Positions 42,847 through 52,025 of a DNA stretch of 64,000 bases are shown here, in pieces. The notes below the pieces were generated by a model. It saw only the letters and a program-made list of their open reading frames with translations, was not told the origin of the DNA and ran no database searches. Position 1 is the first letter of the stretch, and each line of letters starts with the position of its first letter. The stretch is from Actinoallomurus liliacearum (GTDB lineage: Bacteria > Actinomycetota > Actinomycetes > Streptosporangiales > Streptosporangiaceae): positions 744,001 to 808,000 of the forward strand of contig NZ_BAABHJ010000008.1 of assembly GCF_039542035.1 (NCBI RefSeq), given 5' to 3'. A program made the translations under genes and the position numbers.

Positions 42847-42983
42847 GCTCCACCATAGAACGGCGCCCGCCGAGCGGCGCCACCTGCACGAGCGTGACCA
42901 AATTGCCGCTTTCGAATGCCTTGCTCCATTTGGGGCTGCCCGTGAGGATGGCGTGATCGCGGGCTGGTGAGGAGGGCGACGGG

Positions 42984-45900
42984 GTGCGGGGAGCGGGGTT
43001 CGTGGTCCGGCGCGCGCTCGGCCATCGGCTCCTCGTGCTGGCGGCCTCCGCGACCGTGCTGTTCGCCGTCACGATCCTGACCTCGCTCGGCGGCTACGCC
43101 GCCACCGTGACCGGTGACGGACTGCGCGCCACGCTGGCCGGAGCGTCCTTCGACGACGCCGGCAGCCGGATCACCACCAGCGTCGCCGCGCACGACATCC
43201 CCGCCGCGCAGCGCACGGTCACCGCCGCCGTCCGCAGGACGTACGGGCACGTCCCGGCGGCCATCTCGCTCAGCGCGCGCGGCGACTCGTACGCCCTGCC
43301 CGGCCAGGAGCGGAGCCCGCACCCGGAGCTCACGACGTTCGCGACGTACGACGGGCTCGAGGATCACGCCCGGCTCGTCGCGGGCCGCTGGCCGGGCACC
43401 ACCGGGATCGAGGCCGCGCTGCCCGTGCCGGCCGCGCGGGCGATGCGGCTGTCCCCCGGCCGCACCGTCACCCTGCACAGCCGGGTCGGCGGCCCGCCGG
43501 TCACGGTCACGATCACCGGGCTGTTCGAGGCGCGGCACGCGGACGACTGGTTCTGGGGCGGCGACCGGCTCGTCACGACCGGCGTCGAGCGCCTCGGCTA
43601 CACCACGTTGGGCCCGCTCGTGGTGCCGCCGGCCACGTTCAGCGCGCGCTTCACCACGTCGGTGACCGCCCGCTGGCTCGTGTCCCCCACCATGCGGGAC
43701 ATCCGCGCGGGCGAGCTGGCGGACGTCACCGCGCGGGTCCGCGCCCTGCCCGCCGCGCTCGGCGGCTCCTACAGCGTGAAATCCGCCGCGCCGGACCTGT
43801 TGACGCGGGTCGGCCGGGCGCTGCTGGTCGCCCGGTCGACGCTGCTCATCCCGGCGTTGCAGCTGGTGGTCCTCGCCGTGTACACGCTGACGCTCGTCGC
43901 CCGGCTCCTCGCGGAGCACCGGCGGGTCGAGGTCATGCTCATGCGCGCCCGTGGCGCGTCGACGCGTCAGATCGCCGCCCTCGCCGCCACCGAGGGCCTG
44001 CTGCTCAGCCTCCCGGCGGCGGTGGCCGCGCCGTTCCTCGCGCCGCCGCTCGTACGCGCCGTCGAAGGAGGCACCGCCACCGCCCCGTCGCCCGTCCTGG
44101 CCTGGGCGATCGCGATCGCCGGCGCGCTCGCGTGCGCCACCGCCCTGAGCCTGCCGGCGCTGAGCGGCGTGCGGCGCACGTACGTCGCGACCCTCGCCGA
44201 GCGCGGCCGTGGCGAGCGGCGGGCCGCGATCCAGCGGGCCGGGGGCGACCTGGCCCTCGTGGTCCTCGCGGCACTGGCGGTCTGGCAGCTCGCGCACTAC
44301 GGCGGCCCGGTGACCGCGACCGCGACGCGGGGGCTCGGCGTGGACCCGCTCATCGTCGCCGGTCCGGCGCTCGCGCTCCTCGCCGGCGGCGTCCTCATCC
44401 TGCGGCTCGTCCCGGTCGCCTCGCGCGCCGGGGAGCGGGCCACCACGCGCGGCCGCGGGCTGGCGCCCGCGGTGGCCACGCGGCAGGTCAGCCGCAGGCC
44501 GCTGCGTACCGCCGGCCCCACCCTGCTGCTGGTGATGACGGTGGCCGTGGGCGTGCTGTCGGTCACGACCGGCGTGACGTGGCGGCAGTCACAGGTCGAC
44601 CAGGCGGACTTCCAGGCCGGCGCCGACCTGCGGGTCACCGCACCGACCGACGACACGTCGCCGCGCACGGCGGGTCAGGGCGGCCGGTACGCCACGCTGC
44701 CCGGCGTGACGTCGGTCAGTCCCGTCCTGCGGGCGTTCGGCGGGACCGCCAGTTCGGACGTCACGGTGCTCGCGGTCGACGGCGCCAAGGTCGGCGGCAT
44801 GCTGCGGACGCCGTTGCCGGTGGACCCGGCACGGCTCGCGGCGGGCCGTACCGGCGCGGCCGTGCCCGTCCCGGGACGGCCGTCGCGGCTGTCCGTCGAG
44901 CTGCGCGCCGACGGGACGGGGATCGGCCCCGTGCGGCTCTCAATGATCGTCACCGACGCGTTCCACGTGACGTACGAGGTCGACGCCGGCAGCGTGCCCG
45001 CCGACGGGCGCTCGCACACCGAGGACGTCGACCTGTCCACCGCCGCCGGGCCCGGCGGCGTCATCGCCTACCCGATCGCGGTCCGGGGGTTCCGGTTCTC
45101 GTACGTCGGCGCGCCCGGCACCCGTCCGGGGGACCTCACGGTGACGATCCCGGCGCTGCGGCCACCGGCCGGTGCGCACTGGGCCGGGCAGGTCACGACG
45201 GTCACCGGCGTCGGCCAGAGCCTGCGTTTCGGATCCGGCGGGCTGATGAGCGTGCGCCTGCCCGCCGCGGCCGTCGCCGACTGGCAGTCGGCGCAGCTCA
45301 TCGGCAGCGCCGTGCTGCGCGGCGGACCGGACGCCGCCGCGCTACCGGCGATCATCACGCGTGACCTCGCGACCCGTGCACGCGTCGGCGTCGGCGGCCG
45401 GCTCAGTCTCGACCAGGGCGGCGTCCAGCAGCCGATCACCGTCGCGGGCGTCGTCCCCGCGCTGCCGTCGGTTCCGCCGGACGCGCCCGCGGTGCTGGTC
45501 GACTGGGCCGCGCTGGGCGACCGGACCCTCGCCGCCGGCGTCACCGTTCCGACGCCGACCGAATGGTGGCTCGCGGCCCGCGACACCGCGCCGGCCGCCA
45601 AGGCGCTCGCCGGGACGACCGTCGTCGACCGGCTCGCGCTGCGGCGCCAGTTGCGCGACGCCCCGCTGGGCCACGGGTTGCGGGGCGCCCTGATCCTCGG
45701 GTTCGGCGCCGCGCTGGTGCTCGCGGCGATCGGGTTCGCGGTCCACACGGCCGTGTCGGCGCGGGAACGCGCCGGTGAGTTCGCGATCCTGCGGGCGCTC
45801 GGCGTCGACGCGCGGCAGGTCCTCGGGCTCGTCGCCGTCGAGCAGGCGTTCCTCGTCGGGCTGGGCCTGGCCGGTGGCCTGCTGCTCGGCGTCGTGCTGG

Positions 45901-46085
45901 CCCGTCTCGTCGTGCCGCACGTCGTGCTCACGGCGGGCGCCACGACGCCGTACCCGCCCGTGCACGTCATCCTGCGGTGGCCGACGATCGCCGCCCTGCT
46001 CGGCGCGATCGTCGTGCTGCTCGGCGCGGTGCTGCTGCTGTTCGCCCGTTCGCTGCGGCGCGCCCGTCCGCTGGAGGAGCGATGA
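42984..46085 (+). CDS. FtsX-like ABC transporter permease (large)
   Basis: A 1,033-residue membrane protein with two FtsX/MacB-like permease units. An N-terminal helix (about 10-35) is followed by a large extracytoplasmic domain, three helices near 290-400, a second N-terminal-like helix near 510, another large outer domain and three final helices (about 900-1025). The cytosolic coupling segments have ERAGEFAILRALGVDARQVLGLV and MLMRARGASTRQIAAL. First gene of a four-gene operon with overlapping starts; such systems often export lipids, lipoproteins or antimicrobial peptides. Start GTG 42984. Confidence 0.87.
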   Translation: MRGAGFVVRRALGHRLLVLAASATVLFAVTILTSLGGYAATVTGDGLRATLAGASFDDAGSRITTSVAAHDIPAAQRTVTAAVRRTYGHVPAAISLSARGDSYALPGQERSPHPELTTFATYDGLEDHARLVAGRWPGTTGIEAALPVPAARAMRLSPGRTVTLHSRVGGPPVTVTITGLFEARHADDWFWGGDRLVTTGVERLGYTTLGPLVVPPATFSARFTTSVTARWLVSPTMRDIRAGELADVTARVRALPAALGGSYSVKSAAPDLLTRVGRALLVARSTLLIPALQLVVLAVYTLTLVARLLAEHRRVEVMLMRARGASTRQIAALAATEGLLLSLPAAVAAPFLAPPLVRAVEGGTATAPSPVLAWAIAIAGALACATALSLPALSGVRRTYVATLAERGRGERRAAIQRAGGDLALVVLAALAVWQLAHYGGPVTATATRGLGVDPLIVAGPALALLAGGVLILRLVPVASRAGERATTRGRGLAPAVATRQVSRRPLRTAGPTLLLVMTVAVGVLSVTTGVTWRQSQVDQADFQAGADLRVTAPTDDTSPRTAGQGGRYATLPGVTSVSPVLRAFGGTASSDVTVLAVDGAKVGGMLRTPLPVDPARLAAGRTGAAVPVPGRPSRLSVELRADGTGIGPVRLSMIVTDAFHVTYEVDAGSVPADGRSHTEDVDLSTAAGPGGVIAYPIAVRGFRFSYVGAPGTRPGDLTVTIPALRPPAGAHWAGQVTTVTGVGQSLRFGSGGLMSVRLPAAAVADWQSAQLIGSAVLRGGPDAAALPAIITRDLATRARVGVGGRLSLDQGGVQQPITVAGVVPALPSVPPDAPAVLVDWAALGDRTLAAGVTVPTPTEWWLAARDTAPAAKALAGTTVVDRLALRRQLRDAPLGHGLRGALILGFGAALVLAAIGFAVHTAVSARERAGEFAILRALGVDARQVLGLVAVEQAFLVGLGLAGGLLLGVVLARLVVPHVVLTAGATTPYPPVHVILRWPTIAALLGAIVVLLGAVLLLFARSLRRARPLEER

Positions 46086-48643
46086 TCCGGCGGACCGCGT
46101 GGGCGCACTGGCCGGCACTGCTCGTCCTCGGGCTGCTCGTGCTCGTCACGACGTTCCTGGTCGACGCGGGCCCGCGCACGCTCGTCGCCGGGTACGACCG
46201 CGCCGCGCGGGAGACGGTGGCCGGCGCGCCGCCCGGCTCCGCCGACCTCGTCGTGTCGTCCGGGCTGCCGTCGGTCGCGCCGTCCGACGAACAGGCGCGC
46301 GGCGCGCGTCTCATCGCGAGCGCGGACGGGCTCGCGACGGCGGCGCGGCAGTGGCGCGCGACGTTCCCGAAGCCGCTGCGGGACACGATCGTGACGGCCG
46401 ACCACTTCGCCGGCTCGTCGTTCCTGCCGCTCGCGCACGGCGTGAACCAGACGCTCTCCCTGGGCTTCTCCAGCAGCGCGAACGCCCACATCCGGTACGT
46501 GTCGGGGCGGCCGCCCGGCCCCAGGCTCGAGACCGCGCTGCCGGAACGCGCGGCGCGGCGGCTGGGCCTGTCGGCCGGCGACGTCGTGCGCACCGCGACC
46601 CAGCCGGCCCTCAGCGTGCGCGTCACGGGGCTGTTCGTCCCGGCGGATCCCGGCAACGGGTACTGGGCGTCGCAGTCGCACGCGAAGTTCGCGGACGCCG
46701 AGCTGAAGAAGACCCCCGACGGGAACGACGTCACCCTGGCGACCGGGCTGCTCGACCCGGCCGGCTACCGCGCGCTGTGCACCGAGACCCCGTTCGGCGT
46801 CAACACCGCCTGGACGTACACACCCGGCACCGCCCGGATCACGGGGCGGTCCGCGACGACACTGCGGAACAACGTTCACCAGGCCGCCGAGGCGATCGCG
46901 GGCGACGCCTCGCTGAGCACGCGGCTCGACTGGGTGCTGGACGACTTCACCCAGCGGCTGCGGACGACGCAGGCGCTGCTGTTCCTGTCCGTCTCGGGAC
47001 TGTTCGCCGCCGCACTCGGCGTGCTGGTCCTCGCCGTCGGGCTCCTGCTCGGCCGCATGCGCACGGGCCTGCACCTGCAGGCGGCCCGCGGAGCCTCGCG
47101 GCTCCAGCGCGCCGGGCTGACGGCCGGTGTGACGAGCCTGGTGACGGTGCCTGCCGCGGCCGCCGGCCTCGCGCTGTCCGCGCTGCTCGTCGACGGCCCG
47201 GCGCAGACCACGTCGTACGCCGCGGTGGCGATCCTGGTCGGCACGGCGATCGGCGGGCCGGCGGCGGCCGGGCTCCGTCTCCCGGGGCGCCGGCTGGTCG
47301 CCGAGGGCCTGGTCGTCGTGCTCGCGGTGGCCGGGACGTACCTCGTCCGGCGGCGGGGCCTGCCCGCCTCCGGGAACATCGATCCGTTCCTGTCCGCCGT
47401 GCCCGTGCTCCTGGCCGTGGCCGCCGGGCTGGTGATCCTGCGCGCCCTGCCGTACGTCCTGCGGCCGGTCAAGCGGATGCTCGCGCGGGGGCGGTCGGCG
47501 GTCCCGTTCATCGGCGTCGCCCGAGTGTCGACGGCGGCGCTGCCGCTCATCGTCGTGCTGCTGGCCGTCGCGGTCATCGGGTTCGGCTCGACGGTCGAGG
47601 CCAGCCTGGGCCGCGCGCAGCGGCTCGCGACGTACGCGTCGGTGGGCGGTGACGCGCGGGTCGACGCGGTCACCATGAGCCGGGACGTGATCGACCGGGT
47701 GCGCCGCTCGCCGGGCGTACGGGCCGCCGTGCCCGCGCAGACCGTCCACGCGGCCCGGCTGTCCGTGGACGGTGCGCTCAGCAGCGAGCTGACCGTGATC
47801 GGCATCGACCTGCCCGCCTACCGGCGGATGATGGCCGGCACTCCCCTGCGGCCGCCCACGTGGCCGAACGGCCCGGGGATCCCGGCGCTCTTCTCCCCAA
47901 CCGCGCACGCCCCGAAGACGGGGATCAGCGTGTCGACCGACTACGGCATCGCGATGCCGCTGCGCAACGCCGGCACGGTCACGAACTTCCCGGGCCAGTC
48001 CCCCGACGACCCGTTCGTCCTCGTACCGGCCGACGCGCTCGGCCGCGCCACCGGCGGCGGGAACACCGGTTCGGTGTCGATCTTCGTTCGCGGCGACCAC
48101 ATCGACGTGGCGGCACTACGGCGCGCCTCCGTCCAGCCGTCGCTCGGCGCCGCCGAGAAGAACGCGGTGTCGACGTACCGGGAGGAGCACGCCGCGCTCA
48201 CCGAGGGGACGCTCGGCCATCTGGTCGGGCAGGGGTTCGGCGCGACGGCGGTGCTCGTGACCTGTTACGGGACGCTCGCGATCCTGGTGCTGCTCTTCGC
48301 GGGAGCACGGGGACGCGGGCGCGCCGTGTCGTACCTGCGGACGCTCGGGCTGAGCCGCCGGCAGGCGCACTGGCTGGCCGTCGTCGAGATCGCGCCGGTG
48401 CTGCTCGTCGCGTTCGCCGCGGGATGGGCGCTCGGGCTCGTCCTGCCCCGTCTCCTGGGACCCGCCATCGACCTGAGCCCGTACACGGGCGGCTCCCAGG
48501 TCCGGCACTTCGTGCCGGACCTGGCGGTCTCCGTGCTGCTCGGCGGCGGACTGCTGGTGTTCGCGGCCCTGGAGGTGCTCATCGACGCCCTGGTCGCGAC
48601 GCGGCGCGGCCTCGGCGGTGTGCTGCGGATCGGAGAGGTATGA
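46082..48643 (+). CDS. FtsX-like ABC transporter permease (second subunit)
   Basis: An 853-residue permease, starting ATG 46082 that overlaps the previous stop (ATGA). Architecture mirrors its neighbour: N-terminal helix, extracytoplasmic domain, helices near 295-440, a further outer domain and three C-terminal helices (about 715-845). The segment GRAVSYLRTLGLSRRQAHWLAVVE is the coupling region. It probably heterodimerises with the 1,033-residue permease. The start of the first ATPase overlaps its stop. Confidence 0.87.
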   Translation: MIRRTAWAHWPALLVLGLLVLVTTFLVDAGPRTLVAGYDRAARETVAGAPPGSADLVVSSGLPSVAPSDEQARGARLIASADGLATAARQWRATFPKPLRDTIVTADHFAGSSFLPLAHGVNQTLSLGFSSSANAHIRYVSGRPPGPRLETALPERAARRLGLSAGDVVRTATQPALSVRVTGLFVPADPGNGYWASQSHAKFADAELKKTPDGNDVTLATGLLDPAGYRALCTETPFGVNTAWTYTPGTARITGRSATTLRNNVHQAAEAIAGDASLSTRLDWVLDDFTQRLRTTQALLFLSVSGLFAAALGVLVLAVGLLLGRMRTGLHLQAARGASRLQRAGLTAGVTSLVTVPAAAAGLALSALLVDGPAQTTSYAAVAILVGTAIGGPAAAGLRLPGRRLVAEGLVVVLAVAGTYLVRRRGLPASGNIDPFLSAVPVLLAVAAGLVILRALPYVLRPVKRMLARGRSAVPFIGVARVSTAALPLIVVLLAVAVIGFGSTVEASLGRAQRLATYASVGGDARVDAVTMSRDVIDRVRRSPGVRAAVPAQTVHAARLSVDGALSSELTVIGIDLPAYRRMMAGTPLRPPTWPNGPGIPALFSPTAHAPKTGISVSTDYGIAMPLRNAGTVTNFPGQSPDDPFVLVPADALGRATGGGNTGSVSIFVRGDHIDVAALRRASVQPSLGAAEKNAVSTYREEHAALTEGTLGHLVGQGFGATAVLVTCYGTLAILVLLFAGARGRGRAVSYLRTLGLSRRQAHWLAVVEIAPVLLVAFAAGWALGLVLPRLLGPAIDLSPYTGGSQVRHFVPDLAVSVLLGGGLLVFAALEVLIDALVATRRGLGGVLRIGEV

Positions 48644-49566
48644 GTCTGGACGAACCCGACCTGGCGGAGCTGGAGCGCCGCGCCGGCGGCACCGGGCCGG
48701 CGTACGGAGCGGACGCCCACGTCGTCTGCGACAACCTGGTGCGGATCTACCAGACGCAGGGCGTCGAGGTGATCGCGCTGCAGGGCCTGGACCTGCTCAT
48801 CGGCGAGGGCGAGATGGTGGCGCTCGTCGGCGCGTCCGGGTCGGGCAAGTCGACGCTGCTGAACATCCTCGCCGGGCTGGACGTGCCGACCGCCGGGGTC
48901 GCACGGGTGGCCGGGGTGGACCTGCTCGACATGTCGGGCCGCGACCGGCTGCGGTTCCGGCGGGAGCTGGTCGGGTTCGTGTGGCAGCAGACCGCGCGGA
49001 ACCTCATCCCGTACCTGTCGGCCGTGGAGAACGTCGAGATGCCGATGCGGTTCGCCGGTCTCCGGCGGAACGCGCGGCGTTCGCGCGCCCTCGAACTGCT
49101 CGACCTGGTCGGCCTGGCCGACCGGGCCGCGGCGCGACCGGCCGAGATGTCCGGCGGCGAGCAGCAGCGCGTCGCCATCGCGGTGGCCGTCGCGAACGGG
49201 CCGAAGGTCGTCCTCGCCGACGAGCCGACCGGCGAGCTCGACACGGCGACCGGTGCGTCGGTGTTCGCCGCCCTCCGCACGGCGAACCGGTCGCTCGGCG
49301 TCACGACCGTCATCGTCACCCACGATCCGGACGTCGCCGGCAACGTCGACCGTACGGTCGGCATCCGGGACGGCCGGACGAGCAGCGAGATCCTCCGCCG
49401 CACCTCCGAGTCCGGGGACGTGGTCGTCGCGGAGTACGCCGTGCTCGACCGCGCGGGACGGCTGCAGTTGCCGCGGTCGTTCACCTCGGCGCTGGAGATG
49501 AAGGACCGGGTACGCCTGGAACTGGAGACGGACCACATCGGAGTCTGGCCTGATGATCACCGTTGA
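48640..49566 (+). CDS. ABC transporter ATPase (MacB/LolD type), long form
   Basis: A 308-residue ATPase. Walker A is VGASGSGKST, Q-loop WQQTARNLIPYL, signature MSGGEQQRVAIAVAVA, Walker B VVLADEPTGELD, H-loop VTHDPDVA. It has a 45-residue N-terminal extension and a 65-residue C-terminal extension ending in IGVWPDDHR, longer than typical LolD. Start ATG 48640 (ATGA overlap with the permease). Two different ATPases in one operon suggest an asymmetric transporter with two permeases. Confidence 0.92.
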   Translation: MSLDEPDLAELERRAGGTGPAYGADAHVVCDNLVRIYQTQGVEVIALQGLDLLIGEGEMVALVGASGSGKSTLLNILAGLDVPTAGVARVAGVDLLDMSGRDRLRFRRELVGFVWQQTARNLIPYLSAVENVEMPMRFAGLRRNARRSRALELLDLVGLADRAAARPAEMSGGEQQRVAIAVAVANGPKVVLADEPTGELDTATGASVFAALRTANRSLGVTTVIVTHDPDVAGNVDRTVGIRDGRTSSEILRRTSESGDVVVAEYAVLDRAGRLQLPRSFTSALEMKDRVRLELETDHIGVWPDDHR

Positions 49567-50203
49567 GGGGCTGAACAAGTCGTACGGCGCCAACCACGTC
49601 CTCCGGGACGTGGGCTTCACCGTCGACGCCGGAGAGCTCCTGGCCGTGCGCGGCCGCTCCGGCTCGGGCAAGACGACGCTGCTGAACCTCATCGGCGGGC
49701 TCGACGCCCCGTCCTCGGGCCGGGTCGTGATGGGCTCGTGGGAGGTGACCTCGCTCGGCCCGGCCGAGCTGCAGCGCATGCGGCGGGAGACGGTCGGGTT
49801 CGTGTTCCAGTCGTTCGGGCTGATCCCGGTGCTGTCGGCGGCGGAGAACGTCGGCGTGCCGCTGCGGCTGACGCGGACCCCGGCCCGCGCCCGCGAGGAG
49901 CGCGTACGGCTGCTGCTGGCCATGGTCGGCCTCGCCGACCATGCCCGGCAGCGCCCGTACGAACTGTCCGGCGGCCAGCAGCAACGCGTCGCCATCGCCC
50001 GCGCCCTGGCCCGGTCGCCCCAGGTCCTCATCGCGGACGAGCCGACGGGACAGCTCGACTCCGAGACGGCCCAGTCGATCATGCAGTTGATCCGTGCCGT
50101 GGTCCGCGACCAGGGCGTGACCGCCGTGGTCGCGACCCACGACCCCCTCCTGGTCCGCCAGGCCGACCGCGTCATCGAACTCCGCGACGGCGCCGTGCGC
50201 TGA
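49553..50203 (+). CDS. ABC transporter ATPase (MacB/LolD type), short form
   Basis: A 216-residue ATPase, overlapping the previous gene by 14 bp. Walker A RGRSGSGKTTLL, Q-loop FQSFGLIPVL, signature LSGGQQQRVAIARALA, Walker B VLIADEPTGQLD and H-loop VATHDPLLV are intact. Last gene of the operon, followed by a 500-bp gap with a hairpin at 50565. It should pair with the long ATPase above one or both permeases. Confidence 0.92.
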   Translation: MITVEGLNKSYGANHVLRDVGFTVDAGELLAVRGRSGSGKTTLLNLIGGLDAPSSGRVVMGSWEVTSLGPAELQRMRRETVGFVFQSFGLIPVLSAAENVGVPLRLTRTPARAREERVRLLLAMVGLADHARQRPYELSGGQQQRVAIARALARSPQVLIADEPTGQLDSETAQSIMQLIRAVVRDQGVTAVVATHDPLLVRQADRVIELRDGAVR

Positions 50204-50371
50204 GCCCACCGGCCGCGCGCGCCGGGTCGACGGCCCGCGTTCGCCACCGTGCGGCCGCAGGGCGCGACGTGGCGACCGCCCATGCGCGATCTGGCGACTC
50301 CGCCGCCGGGGAACCGCATAGTCTGCCTCGTCCGTCCGAGACCCGAATGACGTACGGCACGAGACGCACGG

Positions 50372-50564
50372 GTGGCGATGGCGGGGAGACGTTGGTGGCC
50401 GGTGTCGATGTGCGCGCTGGCCCTGGCGGTCGTGTCGTGCGGCGGACGGGGCGCCCCTGCCGCCTTGCCGAGCACGTCGCCGTCCACCGCTGACACGTCC
50501 CCGGCCCGCGCCCGCGAGGAACGCGGGCGGCCGCCGCCGGCCGTGGCGGGTGGCCGGGCCGTGT
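50372..50564 (+). pseudogene. Lipoprotein signal-peptide remnant
   Basis: From GTG 50372 the frame reads MAMAGRRWWPVSMCALALAVV then a lipobox VVSCGG and a Ser/Thr/Pro-rich stretch, as in actinobacterial lipoproteins. It never reaches a sensible stop: it runs through a hairpin and into the next gene in a different frame. I read it as a truncated or frameshifted lipoprotein gene; a sequencing error could also explain it. Confidence 0.35.
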
Positions 50565-50590
50565 CACGATCCGGCCACGACCGGATCGTG
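50565..50590. terminator. Hairpin in the 50.2-50.7 kb gap
   Basis: CACGATCCGG and CCGGATCGTG, 10 perfect pairs with a 6-nt loop. It could end the ABC operon or the lipoprotein remnant. The remainder of 50204-50705 shows no other gene. Confidence 0.6.
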
Positions 50591-50705
50591 GTCGCGGGAC
50601 GGCGGTCGTGTTATCCACCGATAGGGGCCTCCATCGGCCGCCTCGGCGGGCTCGGCCACCGCAGCGGGCCCGGCAACGCGACCCCTCGCGGAAGGACGGG
50701 AGCAC

Positions 50706-51182
50706 ATGAGAACGGGAAATCTGCTCGCGGCGCTCGGAATCCTCGTCGGCGGTTTAGCGGCCGCTCAGAGCGTGGCCACCGCCGACGCCATCATCCCCAT
50801 CGGTCCCGACCAGGGATTCCACGGCCTGGTGAACGGCGTGCACGCCAACGCGGTGATCAAGGTGCTGTGTCCCGGCCCGACCATTCCGGGCCAGACCGGG
50901 CACCCCGTCTCGGGGCAGCCGCTCGCGGTGGCCCCGGGGGCGGTCTCGACGAAGGACGGCGGATACACCGGCAGCCTGGGCACCGCCGTCACCGTCGGCC
51001 TCTCCGCGGTGTCGACCGGCGAGCCGATCGTGTTCCACGCGTACAACGTCCCCCAGGACATCCCGACGACGATCTGGCTGCCGTGCTCCGGCACCGGCAC
51101 CGTCCGGTTCGTCCCCCAGCCCACGAGCGACACCGCCATCCCCGACGGCGTCACCGTCACCTTCGTCAACATCGCCGTATAA
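50706..51182 (+). CDS. Secreted hypothetical protein
   Basis: A 158-residue exported protein with a Sec signal peptide (MRTGNLLAALGILVGGLAAA, cleavage near residue 27) and a mature beta-rich part beginning IIPIGPDQGFHG. Two Cys (VLCPGP and WLPCSG) are likely disulfide-bonded. The pattern resembles a family of small secreted actinomycete proteins with unknown function. ATG 50706 follows GGACGGGAG-type sites. A decayed antitoxin tail follows on the opposite strand. Confidence 0.75.
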   Translation: MRTGNLLAALGILVGGLAAAQSVATADAIIPIGPDQGFHGLVNGVHANAVIKVLCPGPTIPGQTGHPVSGQPLAVAPGAVSTKDGGYTGSLGTAVTVGLSAVSTGEPIVFHAYNVPQDIPTTIWLPCSGTGTVRFVPQPTSDTAIPDGVTVTFVNIAV

Positions 51183-51224
51183 CGACTGACGCGGGTCGCC
51201 CCCGGTAGGGACCGGACCCCAGGA

Positions 51225-51287
51225 GACCTTCACGGAGTGCGGACCGACGCTGATCGTGATGTCCAGGTGCCCTCCCAGGGCCGTCGC
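51225..51287 (-). pseudogene. C-terminal relic of a HigA-type antitoxin
   Basis: Minus-strand reading gives LGGHLDITISVGPHSVKV, almost identical to the last residues LGGHVDITISVGPHSVRV of the intact antitoxin at 59860-60189; DNA identity is also high over about 60 bp. Nothing else of the gene remains. It marks a third locus of the same toxin-antitoxin family. Confidence 0.75.
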
Positions 51288-51322
51288 GGGCTTTGGCCGG
51301 GGGCAGGCGATACTGGGTCGCC

Positions 51323-51949
51323 ATGGACCTGGTCACGTCGGCTCGGGGCGGATGCTGGCGCTCGGCGTCGTTGCTGGCGAAGGCGGCGCTGGCCGGATTG
51401 CTGCTGTTCGCGCTCGCTCATCCCGAGTGGGACCGGTTCGCCGACAAGGCGATGGGGACCCGCGCGATCGCCTACCCGCTCGCGGCGTTGCTCGTGCCGG
51501 CCGTCTGGGCGGTGTGGCGTCGTCTGCGCGGCCCGGTCCGCTATCCCTGGGACGTCGACGCGCTCCTCGTCCTCCCCTTCGTCATCGACGTCGCCGGCAA
51601 TGCGGCCGATCTGTACGACACGGTCGACTGGTTCGACGACGCGTGCCACTTCGGCAACTGGTTCCTGCTCAGCGCCGCCGTAGGCGCCGCGCTGCGGCGC
51701 GGCGCGAGCCTGCCCGCGTGGGTGCTCGCCCTGTGCTGCGCCGGGATCGGCGCCATCGCGGCGATCCTCTGGGAGGTCGCCGAATACCTCTCCTTCATCA
51801 TGAACACCCCCGAGACGGTCGGCATCTACCGGGACACCATCGGGGACGAGATCCTCGGCCTGTCCGGCGCGGCTCTCGCGGGAATCGCGACCGCGATCGG
51901 CGCGCGTAAGCGCCGGCCGACGGGCGGTGACGCGGACCTGGCGGCATAG
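51323..51949 (+). CDS. DUF2238-like (YjdF) membrane protein
   Basis: A 208-residue membrane protein with about six helices. VIDVAGNAADLYDTVDWFDDACHFGNW and ILWEVAEYLSFIMNTPETVGIYRDTIGDEILGLSGA are the family's conserved blocks, with clustered Asp/Glu/His residues that could bind metal. ATG 51323 is preferred to an upstream TTG. The acidic-rich motif is shared with the YjdF/DUF2238 family; function unknown. Confidence 0.8.
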   Translation: MDLVTSARGGCWRSASLLAKAALAGLLLFALAHPEWDRFADKAMGTRAIAYPLAALLVPAVWAVWRRLRGPVRYPWDVDALLVLPFVIDVAGNAADLYDTVDWFDDACHFGNWFLLSAAVGAALRRGASLPAWVLALCCAGIGAIAAILWEVAEYLSFIMNTPETVGIYRDTIGDEILGLSGAALAGIATAIGARKRRPTGGDADLAA

Positions 51950-52025
51950 CGGCCGTCTCGGCGGCGTCAGCGCACCGCACGGAGGGGATCGGCTGCGCGC
52001 TTGATGTCCGGTCTATGCTCCGCGC

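Noticed and set aside
45068..48100. A 1,010-codon open frame on the minus strand
   Set aside because: It lies antisense to the two FtsX-like permeases; high GC makes long antisense frames common, and its composition (Arg/Asp/Gly/His runs) and lack of motifs show it is not a gene.
50565..51208. Continuation of the lipoprotein frame to 51208
   Set aside because: Past the hairpin it runs out of frame through the secreted protein gene and becomes Arg/His-rich, a typical shadow frame.
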